From NCBI RefSeq assembly GCF_014280235.1, contig NZ_CP047940.1, forward strand, positions 868,001 to 932,000: DNA of 64,000 bases, given 5' to 3'. The translations under genes were made by a program, and so were the position numbers. The notes under the pieces were generated by a model, which saw nothing but the letters and a program-made list of their open reading frames with translations, was not told the DNA's origin and did no database searches. Source of the DNA: Cyanobium sp. NS01. Its GTDB lineage: Bacteria > Cyanobacteriota > Cyanobacteriia > PCC-6307 > Cyanobiaceae. Positions 15,580 to 23,603 of the stretch are shown one piece after another. Position 1 is the stretch's first letter; every line of letters begins with the position of its first letter.

Positions 15580-15990
15580 ATGCCATCCAGTGTTCTCTCC
15601 ATCCGACCTCCTGCTGCTCAACGGCTCCAGGAGGTTTTCAGCAGGGGCTTTGCGGACGTGGTGATGCTGGTGTGGGTCGCTCTGGTGGCGCTGGTGGCGC
15701 TGGTGCCTCCAGCCCACGCCGCCATGACCAGCAGCGACGGATCCCAGCTGTTTGCCAATCACTGCGCCGGCTGCCACATCCATGGCGGCAATGTTCTGCG
15801 TCGGGGCAAAACCCTCAAGCTGGCTGCCCTGGAGCGCCAGGGCGTTGCCTCCGAGGCCGCGATTGCTGCGATTGCAGCAGCTGGTGTGGGCCAGATGGGG
15901 GGGTACGCGAACGTGCTCGGCGAGGACGGCGTCCAGGCTGTAGCGGCCTGGGTCTGGGATCAGGCCCAGGCGGGCTGGCCCCGCAGCTGA
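15580..15990 (+). CDS. cytochrome c6-type lumenal electron carrier, variant (c6B/c6C-like)
   Basis: 136 residues with an export signal (hydrophobic 30-48, cleavage near AHA/A). The mature domain has the haem motif CAGCH (in FANHCAGCHIHGGN), TLKLAALERQG, and the sixth ligand Met in GQMGGY. True c6 normally reads AMP-x-F at this site, so this resembles the alternative c6B/c6C class, which has a different redox potential and unclear partners. It ends in a Trp-containing helix (AAWVWDQ). ATG 15580 is preferred over GTG 15568. Confidence 0.85.
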   Translation: MPSSVLSIRPPAAQRLQEVFSRGFADVVMLVWVALVALVALVPPAHAAMTSSDGSQLFANHCAGCHIHGGNVLRRGKTLKLAALERQGVASEAAIAAIAAAGVGQMGGYANVLGEDGVQAVAAWVWDQAQAGWPRS

Positions 15991-16014
15991 TCCCATCCCT
16001 GTTTGTCTGCAGGG

Positions 16015-16284
16015 TCAAAAGGCCTGAATCCAGCCATGGATCTCCACGGCAGTCCAGATGCCTTCTCGCCAGTAGATGTCCCCTTTGACGAGGGCCTCGA
16101 CCTGCTCACGGCTGTCGGCCTCATAGATACCGAACACATGGGTGCTGCCTTCGGTGGGTCCCAGGGTGATCAGCGTTCCCGCCTGCTTCTGCCGTTTGAG
16201 CCCGGCGAGATGCTCCTCCCGAAACGGTGTGCGCTTGTCCAGCGCATCGTTGCAGTAGGTGCCCCAGAGCACGAAGCGGGCCAT
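16015..16284 (-). CDS. YCII family protein
   Basis: 89 residues that start like YciI proteins (MARFVLWGTYCNDALDKR), continue with REEHLAGLKRQKQAGTLITLGP and end with FVKGDIY-type residues (ALVKGDIYWREGIW). Small alpha/beta proteins of this family have a conserved His-Asp pair and are suspected enzymes without a settled reaction. The ATG at 16284 matches the family; the frame is open further up. It is divergent from a small exported protein, with a 131-bp shared promoter region. Confidence 0.85.
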   Translation of the reverse strand: MARFVLWGTYCNDALDKRTPFREEHLAGLKRQKQAGTLITLGPTEGSTHVFGIYEADSREQVEALVKGDIYWREGIWTAVEIHGWIQAF

Positions 16285-16415
16285 GGCGGAGTGGTGGAGG
16301 GCCTCGACCCTATCGGTGCCGGTGCACAAAGCGGAACGCGCTGGCGCCAACGCCACCCTCAGCCCCACCTCAAGGTGATAGGACAGCACGACGACCATCG
16401 CGCCCTTCTCCAGCC

Positions 16416-16685
16416 ATGTTGATCCGTGCCGCTGCCCTGGTGTTCCTGGCCTTCGGAGCGCTGGTGTCTGAGCTGCCAGCCGAAGCCAACATGATGGATT
16501 TCATGATCCGCAAGTATTGCCTCGCTGCGGTGAATGATGAGGTCAAGGCTTCCGGGAAGCCGGCGCCGGCCGGCATGGCCGACTACACCTGCGACTGCGT
16601 GGTGCAGCAGATGAAGAGCGGCAGCAGTCAGGAGCAGGCCAAAACCACCTGCAAGGCCCGCACGGCCAAGAAGTACAACCTCTGA
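16416..16685 (+). CDS. small exported Cys-containing protein (89 aa)
   Basis: A signal peptide (MLIRAAALVFLAFGALVSEL, cleavage near AEA/N) leads a mature part of about 65 residues with four cysteines (KYC, YTCDC, TTCKA), probably paired. The segment DYTCDCVVQQMKSGSSQEQA resembles small secreted proteins common in picocyanobacteria. The function is unknown. ATG 16416 was chosen because of the signal peptide; the frame is open to 16227. Confidence 0.7.
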   Translation: MLIRAAALVFLAFGALVSELPAEANMMDFMIRKYCLAAVNDEVKASGKPAPAGMADYTCDCVVQQMKSGSSQEQAKTTCKARTAKKYNL

Positions 16686-16725
16686 GCCCCCTGGGCCGTC
16701 GCCACCGCGGTGTCGTTCCCGGGGG

Positions 16726-17337
16726 TCAGGGCTGCCGGCGCCAGATCAGCACGCGGTTGTTGGCGGGTAAGGGCAGATCCGCCACCGGCTCCAGCCCCTT
16801 TCCCTTGGCCAGCTGAATCAGATCGCGGCTGTCGCGCACGCCCATGGCTGGGTCGATGCTGCGCAGGTGGGCATCAAAGGCAGCGTTGCTCTCCGCCGTG
16901 TGCACGCCGTTGTCGCAGAAGGGTCCATAGAGCAGCAGCAGGCCCCCGGGAGCCAGCACCCCGGCGCTGCCGTTGAAAAAGGCCGCCACGGCGGGCTCGC
17001 CCATGATGTGGGCGGTGTTGGCACTGAACACGGCGTTGTAGGGCCCTGCCGGCCAGGCGTGTGCCTCCAGCACATCGAGCGCCATCGCCGGCAGCAGCCG
17101 CGACCCTGGGGCGGCGTGCTCAGCCCCCTCTGCGTCGATGCGCTCCTGCAGGGGGCCAACCCCTTCGGAACGTTCACTCGGCTGCCAGATCAGCTGCGCC
17201 AACTGCCTGGTGAAGGCCACCCCGTGCTGGCCGCTGCCGGAGCCCACCTCCAGCACCGCGCCCCCCGCGGGCAGCCACTGGCGCAGCACCGCCAGGATCG
17301 GAGCCGCGTTGCGGTCGCAGGCAGGGGAGTACAGCAT
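16726..17337 (-). CDS. DUF938 family SAM-dependent methyltransferase-like protein
   Basis: 203 residues. A Rossmann methyltransferase core with motif I VLEVGSGSGQHGVAF (about residue 29) is followed by ALDVLEAHAW and FSANTAHIM (acceptor side), LAPGGLLLLYGPF (motif post-II), and a C-terminal NNRVLIWRR. The start MLYSPACDRNAAPIL is diagnostic for DUF938. The substrate is unknown. It lies 19 bp downstream of trpA on the same strand and may be the last gene of the ndhL-trpA transcript. Confidence 0.88.
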   Translation of the reverse strand: MLYSPACDRNAAPILAVLRQWLPAGGAVLEVGSGSGQHGVAFTRQLAQLIWQPSERSEGVGPLQERIDAEGAEHAAPGSRLLPAMALDVLEAHAWPAGPYNAVFSANTAHIMGEPAVAAFFNGSAGVLAPGGLLLLYGPFCDNGVHTAESNAAFDAHLRSIDPAMGVRDSRDLIQLAKGKGLEPVADLPLPANNRVLIWRRQP

Positions 17338-17356
17338 CACGGTTCGCTTGAGAAGC

Positions 17357-18172
17357 TCAGGGGTCCAGTCCGGCCCGCAGCTCGGCGCAGAAGCGGCCAG
17401 CGGCCGCGGCCACATCGGCCTGCTGGGTGTGGGCCTCAGCCATCACCCGCACCAGGGCACTGCCCACGATGGCGCCATTGGCTCCCCAGTCGCGCACCTG
17501 GCGCACCTGCTCCACCCCGGAGATGCCGAAGCCCACGGCCACCGGGGTGTCTGCCTGCGCCTTGAGCTGGCTCACCAGGGGGCCCACCCGGGCCTCGAGC
17601 CCTGCGCGCACGCCCGTGACCCCGGTGACACTGACCAGATAGGTGAAGCCGCGGCTGGCCTGGTGAATGCGGGCCATGCGTTGGGCCGGGGTGGTGGGGG
17701 CCACCAGCAGCACCAGATCGAGCCCGGCGGCGGCGGCGATGCCGGAGAGTTTCTCGGCCTCCTCCAGGGGCAGGTCCGGCACCACCAGGCCGGCGGCACC
17801 GCTGGCCGCGGCGGCCTGGCAGAAGGCCTCCATGCCCCGGTTGAGCAGTGGATTGCTGTAGGTGAACAGCACCACCGGCAGCCTGAGCTCGCCGCGCAGG
17901 CTGGCCAGCATCTCCAGCACCCTGGCGGGGGTGGTGCCGGCCGCCAGGGCCCGGCTGGCCGCCGCCTGAATCACGGGGCCGTCGGCGAGGGGATCGCTGT
18001 AGGGAATGCCCAGCTCCACCAGGTCGGCGCCGGCCGCCTCGAGGGCCAGCAGGGCGGCCCGGGTGGTGGCCAGATCCGGATCCCCGGCCATCAGAAACGG
18101 CATCAGGGCACAGCGACCCTGCTGCTCCAGCTGATCGAAGCGCTGCTGAATCGGAGTTGGGGCGACGGACAC
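17357..18172 (-). CDS. trpA: Tryptophan synthase alpha chain
   Basis: 271 residues, full length. It cleaves indole-3-glycerol phosphate to indole for the beta subunit. Catalytic Glu is in [19 protein letters not shown] (near residue 50) and Asp in the [10 protein letters not shown] segment; the phosphate site is GFGISG and IVGSALV. The start is GTG ([15 protein letters not shown]). It follows ndhL and DUF3007 on the same strand, an arrangement known in cyanobacteria. trpB is not in the window. Confidence 0.97.
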   Translation of the reverse strand: MSVAPTPIQQRFDQLEQQGRCALMPFLMAGDPDLATTRAALLALEAAGADLVELGIPYSDPLADGPVIQAAASRALAAGTTPARVLEMLASLRGELRLPVVLFTYSNPLLNRGMEAFCQAAAASGAAGLVVPDLPLEEAEKLSGIAAAAGLDLVLLVAPTTPAQRMARIHQASRGFTYLVSVTGVTGVRAGLEARVGPLVSQLKAQADTPVAVGFGISGVEQVRQVRDWGANGAIVGSALVRVMAEAHTQQADVAAAAGRFCAELRAGLDP

Positions 18173-18199
18173 AGCGGCGGCAGGGGCTGGTCTGTGAGC

Positions 18200-18595
18200 C
18201 TATGCCTCGCCGTGGAGGGTCTCAGCGGTCGTGGTCTCGCCTGAGGCTGGAGCCGAGTCGGGCTCGTCCGCCTCCGGGCTGAGTTGGCCGGTGTCGCGCA
18301 GCAGCCTCAGCTGGTCTTCAGGGCTGAGGGCATCGAATTTGCGTTGCAGCGCCTCGGTGGTCGCGGCGTCGTAGGCCTCGCGATAGGTGCGGCGCTGCTG
18401 CATGTAGGTCATGTTGCCGCTGAGGGCCCTCAGCAGGTAGGTGGCGGTCCAGCCCACCACCAGCACCATCAGCAGGGCCGACGCGGCGATGCCGGCGGAG
18501 AAGCCCTCGAAACCATTGGCCTGGAACAGCGCATAGCCCAAGGCCCCGAGGCCGAACACCGCCAGCCCGAGCAGCAGGGATTGACCCTTGGTCAT
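18200..18595 (-). CDS. DUF3007 family membrane protein
   Basis: 131 residues. Two hydrophobic helices (about 6-25 and 33-55) precede a polar region [24 protein letters not shown] (split here for length) typical of cyanobacterial and plastid DUF3007 proteins. An acidic, Ala/Thr-rich tail closes it. It is probably a thylakoid protein of unknown role. Its ATG overlaps the ndhL stop by 4 nt, so it is translationally coupled to a subunit of the photosynthetic NDH-1 complex and may act near it. Confidence 0.88.
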   Translation of the reverse strand: MTKGQSLLLGLAVFGLGALGYALFQANGFEGFSAGIAASALLMVLVVGWTATYLLRALSGNMTYMQQRRTYREAYDAATTEALQRKFDALSPEDQLRLLRDTGQLSPEADEPDSAPASGETTTAETLHGEA

Positions 18596-18843
18596 CGGGC
18601 AGCCTGGCCGGCCATGCGCAGATTGATGAATGGCGCGAACAGAATCAGGCCAGGGAAGAACAGGAACACCAGTCCATAGATCCCGAAGCGCTCCACTTTG
18701 CCCATCACTGTCCAGCGCTTGACCATCCAGGCGTACAGGGCCAGGGGGATCACCACCAGATAGGCCCCGCCGAGGGCGACGTAGAGGGCGAGCACCGGCA
18801 GCACCCCGGAGGGCAGCGCTCCCAGAAGACCAAGAAGGGACAC
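18592..18843 (-). CDS. ndhL: NAD(P)H-quinone oxidoreductase subunit L
   Basis: 83 residues with two to three hydrophobic helices. [20 protein letters not shown] and [20 protein letters not shown] match NdhL, an oxygenic-photosynthesis-specific subunit near the ferredoxin-binding side of NDH-1. In other cyanobacteria its loss impairs CO2 uptake, so it is functionally tied to ndhF3-ndhD3-cupA further along. GTG start. First gene of ndhL-DUF3007-trpA. Confidence 0.95.
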   Translation of the reverse strand: MSLLGLLGALPSGVLPVLALYVALGGAYLVVIPLALYAWMVKRWTVMGKVERFGIYGLVFLFFPGLILFAPFINLRMAGQAAR

Positions 18844-18886
18844 GGCCGAAGTGGCATCGATGGGGCAAATCTAGAGTGCCTTTGCC

Positions 18887-18970
18887 GGGGGCATGGCGGA
18901 ATCGGTAGACGCAGCAGACTTAAAATCTGCAGACCGCGAGGTTGTGGGGGTTCAAGTCCCCCTGCCCCCA
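18887..18970 (+). tRNA. tRNA-Leu (anticodon TAA)
   Basis: Acceptor arms GGGGGCA / TGCCCCC pair over 7 bp with discriminator A. The anticodon stem GCAGA / TCTGC encloses the loop CTTAAAA (anticodon TAA). The variable arm is long, as expected for tRNA-Leu, and the T-arm GGGGG-TTCAAGT-CCCCC is perfect. CCA is not encoded. The group I intron found in this tRNA of many cyanobacteria is absent. Confidence 0.97.
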
Positions 18971-19001
18971 CTAGGGTCGAACCAAGCCGAAGGGATCCAG
19001 G

Positions 19002-19901
19002 GTGGTGAGAGACGTCCCAGCCCAGCAGCCAGCCTCAGCCTCGCTGCCAAGCCCAGCAAAGCATCCAAGCCCACCCCAGCAACCAAGCCCGTTTCTGGAA
19101 TCAGGCTCAGGCCGGCAGATCGCTTCCGTTGGGGCCTCTGGCCTGTTGTTCGGGTTGTTCGGCAGCCTCTGGGTTCTGGGGGGGCTCGGGACAGTGCTGG
19201 CCACAGCGGTGCTGCTGCCCGGAGCCCGGCCCGCCCTGGCCCAGGCGGCCGCCAGGCCGCGTCAGGTCACGGTGAAGGAGGGTGACACCCTCGAGGTGAT
19301 TGCCGGACGCCACGGGGTGTCCGTGGAGGCCCTGCAGCGTCTCAACAACATCAGCGATCCGCGCACCCTGCAGATCGATCAGGTGCTCAAGCTCCCCCCC
19401 GCCACCGCTGCGCGCCCCGCTGCCAAGCCGGCTCCAGCGGCGAAACCCGCTGCCGTCAAACCTGCCGCCAAGGCACCGGCCACCACGGCTCCTGCAACCC
19501 CCACCCCAGCCACTGCCCCCACCCAGACCAAGCCGGCTGAGCCGGCTGAGCCCCAGGCGGCCGAAGCCACCCCCGCTGAGAAGCCCCAGCAGGGCCGCTG
19601 GCGCTATTTCGGCAACACCCTTGTGGACTGGGGCAGCTGGAAGCTTCATCCCGGTGGGCTGCGGGTGACGGTGGTTCAGCCCGCCGCCGAAGACGTGGGG
19701 GCCTCCCGGGCCAGGGCCACGGCGGTGGCGGTGCAGTGCAGCAGCCTGCGCCAGACCTGGCGTGTGGATGGGGCCTGGCAGGCCTGGGCGGTGCCGGAGC
19801 CTCGCTCCGTGGGACAACAGATCGTGCTTGACCTCTGTGATGAGGTGCAGGCCTCGCCGGAGGGTGCCATTCCTCCTCCGGCTCCAGCCCCGGGGGTCTG
19901 A
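19002..19901 (+). CDS. LysM domain cell-wall protein
   Basis: 299 residues. A Pro/Ser-rich cytoplasmic lead (1-40) is followed by a hydrophobic helix (about 43-75) and an AxA site (PALA/QAAAR). One LysM domain (about 88-130) has TVKEGDTLEVIAGRHGVS and LQRLNNISDPRTLQIDQVLKL. A long Ala/Pro/Lys/Thr-rich linker comes next, then a C-terminal beta-rich domain (about 205-285) with two cysteines. It should bind peptidoglycan outside the plasma membrane. The start is GTG 19002 or GTG 19005, just 32 bp after the tRNA. Confidence 0.8.
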   Translation: MVRDVPAQQPASASLPSPAKHPSPPQQPSPFLESGSGRQIASVGASGLLFGLFGSLWVLGGLGTVLATAVLLPGARPALAQAAARPRQVTVKEGDTLEVIAGRHGVSVEALQRLNNISDPRTLQIDQVLKLPPATAARPAAKPAPAAKPAAVKPAAKAPATTAPATPTPATAPTQTKPAEPAEPQAAEATPAEKPQQGRWRYFGNTLVDWGSWKLHPGGLRVTVVQPAAEDVGASRARATAVAVQCSSLRQTWRVDGAWQAWAVPEPRSVGQQIVLDLCDEVQASPEGAIPPPAPAPGV

Positions 19902-19980
19902 GGCCGGATCCAACCACCCCGGACCCTGGCGGCAACGGTTCGGGGCCGATACGTTGCCGGCGAGTCACTGGCCCACAGGC

Positions 19981-20373
19981 ATGCCTGCCTGGTCCCTTCG
20001 TTCCACTGGCGGCCTGCTGCTGCCCCTGCTGCTGTCGGTCGCTGGGGCCCTCGGCACCCTCTCCCCGGCCGCTCTGGCGCGCGGCACGCCGAGGGCCGAT
20101 GCGCTTGAGGCCATCCGCCAGGTGTGGCCCCAGGAGCACCTCGACAGTGCCATCCGCCTGGCCCATCTGGAAAGCGGCCTCACCCCCACGGCCCGTGGCT
20201 GCGGTGGGGACTGCTTCGGCCTGTTTCAGATCCACTTCGGCGCCAACCGGGGTCTGATCGCCGCGATGGGCATTCGCAGCCCCGAGGAGCTGCTCGACCC
20301 TCTGGTCAACAGCAGCGTGGCCTACGCCATCTTCCGGCAATCGGGCTGGCAGCCCTGGGGGATCGAACCCTGA
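19981..20373 (+). CDS. small exported lysozyme-like (transglycosylase fold) protein
   Basis: 130 residues. A signal peptide covers about residues 1-33. The mature domain has LAHLESGL with the likely catalytic Glu64 and the substrate-groove motif FGLFQIHFG (compare GLMQI in SLT/lysozyme proteins), then VAYAIFRQSGWQPW. CGGDC may form a disulphide. It probably cleaves peptidoglycan glycan strands, which fits the LysM gene just upstream. It is short for a transglycosylase but keeps the key parts. Confidence 0.8.
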   Translation: MPAWSLRSTGGLLLPLLLSVAGALGTLSPAALARGTPRADALEAIRQVWPQEHLDSAIRLAHLESGLTPTARGCGGDCFGLFQIHFGANRGLIAAMGIRSPEELLDPLVNSSVAYAIFRQSGWQPWGIEP

Positions 20374-20390
20374 ACCGCCCATCCCCTCCT

Positions 20391-20807
20391 GTGGAGGTGG
20401 CCCTGGCCGTGCTCGAGCAGGGCGGCCAGTGGTTGATCCAGCTGCGGGATGACATCCCCGGGATCGTGGCCCCTGGGGCCTGGGGACTGTTCGGGGGCCA
20501 TCTCGACCCGGGTGAGAGCCCCGCAGAGGCGGTGCGCCGCGAGCTGCTCGAGGAGATCGGCTGGTGGCCCCCCGCCCCGCTGCCCTTCTGGTTCTCCCAT
20601 CGCAATGCCGATCGGGTCGCCCATGTCTTCCGCGCCCCACTGCCGATGCCCCTGCAGACGCTCCAGCTCCTGGAGGGTCAGGACATGGCGCTGGCCTGTC
20701 CTGCTCAGCTGCGCAGCGGCCGGGCATGGAGTCCGAGGTTGGGGGAACACCGCGCCATCGCCCCCTCGCTCCGGTGTGCTCTCGAGGCCCTGCAGCCGCC
20801 GCAGTGA
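20391..20807 (+). CDS. Nudix hydrolase
   Basis: About 138 residues. A complete Nudix box is present: GHLDPGESPAEAVRREL then LEEIG (G-x5-E-x7-REL-xEEIG, near residues 36-58), which binds the divalent cation and hydrolyses a nucleoside diphosphate derivative. The preceding VAPGAWGLFGG is typical. The specificity is unknown. No ATG is available; GTG 20391 is the best start, 17 nt after the lysozyme-like gene stop. A CTG at 20370 would give a longer form. Confidence 0.85.
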   Translation: MEVALAVLEQGGQWLIQLRDDIPGIVAPGAWGLFGGHLDPGESPAEAVRRELLEEIGWWPPAPLPFWFSHRNADRVAHVFRAPLPMPLQTLQLLEGQDMALACPAQLRSGRAWSPRLGEHRAIAPSLRCALEALQPPQ

Positions 20808-20864
20808 GGAGTCCAGGGCTGGCCCCCTTGGCTGAACTGCTGCCCAGGCGGCAGGCAGCTCTGC

Positions 20865-21440
20865 TCAGAAACGGGATCCCGGCTCCAGCAGGAAGGCCGT
20901 CTCCTCCGGCGTGGAGGGGCGCCCGAGCAGCTGGTTGCGGTGGGGGAAGCGCCCGAAGCGGGCGATCACAGCGTGGTGCCGCTGGGCGAACAGGGCGGTG
21001 CGAGGGTCGCTCCAGCGAGCGAACAGGGGCAGGGAGGCTTCCTGCACGGCCAGGTCCTCGCTGTGCATCATCGGCATCAGCCAGAACTGCCGGCGGGCTC
21101 TGGCGGGCTCAGTGGCCACCCAGCCCCGCGCCACGGCGGCCTGGCTGAGGGCCAGGGCCTCAGGGTCCGTGCTGAAGGCCCGGGCACTGCCACGCCAGAT
21201 CTGGCGTGGCAGCTGGTCGAGAAGCAGCACCAGGGCCAGAGCCCCGAGTGGCTCGTCCCCCCATCTCAGCAGCGTTCCCGCGGCGGCCTGTTCGGTGAGC
21301 GGAAGGAAGCGCTGGCGCACGCGGGCGTCGAAGGCCCCATCCCTGGCGAACCACAGCCGGGGCTCGATGGTCTCAAACCAGAACTGCAGCAGCTCCAGTG
21401 CCTGAGGGTTGGAGACAGCGCCATCGGGTGCAGGGGTCAT
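20865..21440 (-). CDS. DUF924 family protein
   Basis: 191 residues, helical and soluble. DUF924 marks are LLQFWFET near the N-terminus, LALVLLLDQLPRQIWRGSARAF in the middle (split by function, not a gap), PMMHSEDLAVQE and the closing GRFPHRNQLLGR and TPEETAFL. The fold resembles TPR-like helical repeats; the biochemical role is unknown. ATG 21440 fits the family start. It is convergent with the Nudix gene. Confidence 0.88.
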   Translation of the reverse strand: MTPAPDGAVSNPQALELLQFWFETIEPRLWFARDGAFDARVRQRFLPLTEQAAAGTLLRWGDEPLGALALVLLLDQLPRQIWRGSARAFSTDPEALALSQAAVARGWVATEPARARRQFWLMPMMHSEDLAVQEASLPLFARWSDPRTALFAQRHHAVIARFGRFPHRNQLLGRPSTPEETAFLLEPGSRF

Positions 21441-21820
21441 CCCAAGCACGATCTCACCACCAGGCCCCTCCCCGGCACGGCCGATGCCCAGCCTTGCGGG
21501 ATAACAGCTTGCTTGTTGCGAGCACATGCGGTAGTGTTCTGGGTGGCCAAAGCAGGCAGTTCGGGCCATCGCCGTAAGCCCGCTCTGCTCTCGCCGCCGC
21601 TACAGCACCCTCGCTCTCCGTGCTTTCCGGCAGAGCAGCCCGGGCCGGGAGGCCTGAAGGTCACAACCCATGGAGAGTCCCGTCAGCGCGGGAAGGGTCG
21701 TTCCCGGTGCGTCATGCCGATATCTCCGTCAGGCCATGGGGCCTCGCTGCAATGGCGTTTCGGCGTCCAGGCCAGTCCATGGATTCAGTTTGTTCCACCC
21801 TCGTTTTTCACCCCATCACC
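21441..21820. other. intergenic stretch without a supported gene
   Basis: 380 bp between the DUF924 gene start and a small ORF. It is somewhat less GC-rich and contains the promoter region of the DUF924 gene. Open frames on both strands have no family signature and mixed composition. I see no RNA gene or strong hairpin. Confidence 0.4.
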
Positions 21821-21988
21821 ATGACCACATTCCATCGCTCCAACCGCCAACGCCCCCTGAGGGGGGCCTCTGCGGGTCGCGGTCCTTCCGGCCCGTGCTG
21901 CCCGCTGCGACCCCTGGGCAGCAGCGGCTCACGACAGTCGGGAGCTCCCCAGCCGATCACCTGGGAAGACCTGCTCGGCCAGCGCTGA
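21821..21988 (+). CDS. possible small protein (55 aa)
   Basis: ATG start and 55 codons: a basic, Arg/Gly/Pro/Ser-rich peptide with two adjacent cysteines (PCCPLRPLG) and a more ordered end, PITWEDLLGQR. The ending looks like a short conserved motif, and the start lies at the end of an otherwise empty 380-bp stretch. No family is recognised and no strong ribosome binding site is visible, so it may be spurious. Confidence 0.35.
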   Translation: MTTFHRSNRQRPLRGASAGRGPSGPCCPLRPLGSSGSRQSGAPQPITWEDLLGQR

Positions 21989-22012
21989 GACCCATCGCGG
22001 CCCAGCCGCCCA

Positions 22013-22405
22013 TCAGCCCAGCTCGCGGATGGCACCGATCAGGGCCAGCACCCAAAGCCCTGCGGCACTCAGAAAGCTGATGCCAAAGCCAGGGCCCCGT
22101 CGTTCAGGCGCCTGCAGGTAGCCCACGGCATAGGCCACACGGCCTGCGACCCAGAGGATCCCCAGCAGGTTGGCCAGTGCCGCCTCACTCCAGAGGCAAG
22201 CCAGCCAGTAGCTGGGCAGAAAGAACACCAGCTGTTCAAGGGTGTTCTGCTGCACCCGCACGGCCCGCTGGAACGGCTCGGGGCCGTCCATGGCCGGCGG
22301 CTTCACCAGGTGCTTGAACCGTGCCCGGCCCACCGCCAGCGCCGTGCCCTGATAGAGGCTGAGGCCCGCGAGGGTCACCAGGGCAGGCAGGGCGAGGCTC
22401 GTCAT
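22013..22405 (-). CDS. MAPEG family membrane protein
   Basis: 130 residues with four hydrophobic helices. The MAPEG signature is FQRAVRVQQNTLEQLVFF (Arg, Asn and Glu kept, near residues 45-62). GRVAYAVGYLQAPERRGPGF follows, close to microsomal glutathione S-transferase members. It may conjugate or reduce lipophilic electrophiles with glutathione; glutathione reductase is also in this window. ATG 22405 is preferred to an upstream in-frame Met that would precede the first helix by 24 residues. Confidence 0.88.
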   Translation of the reverse strand: MTSLALPALVTLAGLSLYQGTALAVGRARFKHLVKPPAMDGPEPFQRAVRVQQNTLEQLVFFLPSYWLACLWSEAALANLLGILWVAGRVAYAVGYLQAPERRGPGFGISFLSAAGLWVLALIGAIRELG

Positions 22406-22510
22406 TGTGGTGCGGCAGCAGGCCCCATCTTTGCCGCCGCCTCGCCGCCGGCTTGGCCACCAACCCCCTGGCCCCACAATTGAGCAGACTCACCCTGCGA
22501 CGGCTCGCGC

Positions 22511-23587
22511 GTGACCAACCTGCTCCCCAGCCTCCTGCAGATCCTGCTGGGCATCCTGTTGCTGTTCGGTGGTGGCGAGCTGTTCGTGGCGGGGTCCACC
22601 GCGGTGGCCCTGATGCTGGGCATCCCCCAGATCGTGATCGGCCTCACGGTGGTGTCGCTGGGCACCAGCGCCCCGGAGCTGTTCGTGAGCCTGATCGCCA
22701 CGGTGCAGGGCAACGAGGCCATTGCCATGAGCAATGTGGTGGGCAGCAACATCTTCAACGTGCTGGTGGTGCTCGGCATGAGTGCCCTGGTGATGCCCCT
22801 GAGCGTGCGCAGCCGCCTGGTGCGCCGCGATGTGCCCCTGCTGGTGGCCCTCTCGATGGCGGTCTGGGGTATGGCCAGTGGCAGCCAGCTCACCTGGCAG
22901 GCCGGCGTGGCCCTGTTGGTGGGACTGCTGATCAATCTGGTCTGGGAGATCCGTACGGCCGGGGAAAACCCCGAGGAGGCGGGGGAGTTCGACGCCAGCG
23001 AGCGCCTTTCGGCCCTGGTCGCCGGACTGCGCCTGCTGGGCGGGCTGGCGCTGCTGGTGGTGGGCTCCCAGGTGCTGGTGCGTGGGGCCACCACGGCCGC
23101 CCTGGGCCTTGGCGTCAGCCAGACGGTGGTGGGGCTCACGATCGTGGCGGCCGGTACGTCGATGCCGGAGCTGGTCACCTCGCTGGTGGCCACTTACCGC
23201 GGCAAGGTGGATCTGGCCATCGGCAATGTGGTGGGCAGCAATCTGCTCAACCTGTTCCTGATCCTCGGAGTCTGCGCCACGGCTTCAGGCGGCAGGGGCC
23301 TGGCGGTGGACCCCGTGCTGATCCAACGCGATCTACCGGTCATGGTGGTCACCACCCTGGCCTGTCTGCCGATTTTCTGGAGCCATGGCCAGATCACCCG
23401 GCTGGAGGGGGGGATCCTGGTGATGCTGTACGCGCTGTACCTGGGGGAGCAGGTGCTCAGCAACAGCGTCAGCAGCCTCACCGATGAATACCGACTGATT
23501 ACCCTCACCGCCGTGGTGCCGCTGGTGCTGGTGTTTCTGGTGTGGCAGGCCCTGCGCTGGCGGCATGAGCGCAAGGCCGGAGTCTGA
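22511..23587 (+). CDS. CaCA-family Na+(H+)/Ca2+ exchanger (YrbG-like)
   Basis: 358 residues, ten to eleven hydrophobic helices in two inverted halves. Each half has its alpha repeat: GTSAPELFVSLIATVQGN with VVGSNIFN, and GTSMPELVTSLVATYRG with VVGSNLLN. These hold the ion-binding Glu residues. It exports calcium (or another cation) using the Na+ or H+ gradient. GTG start. It is divergent from the MAPEG gene and convergent with the SLC13-type permease. Confidence 0.93.
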   Translation: MTNLLPSLLQILLGILLLFGGGELFVAGSTAVALMLGIPQIVIGLTVVSLGTSAPELFVSLIATVQGNEAIAMSNVVGSNIFNVLVVLGMSALVMPLSVRSRLVRRDVPLLVALSMAVWGMASGSQLTWQAGVALLVGLLINLVWEIRTAGENPEEAGEFDASERLSALVAGLRLLGGLALLVVGSQVLVRGATTAALGLGVSQTVVGLTIVAAGTSMPELVTSLVATYRGKVDLAIGNVVGSNLLNLFLILGVCATASGGRGLAVDPVLIQRDLPVMVVTTLACLPIFWSHGQITRLEGGILVMLYALYLGEQVLSNSVSSLTDEYRLITLTAVVPLVLVFLVWQALRWRHERKAGV

Positions 23588-23603
23588 CCATGGGCCTGCC
23601 GCC

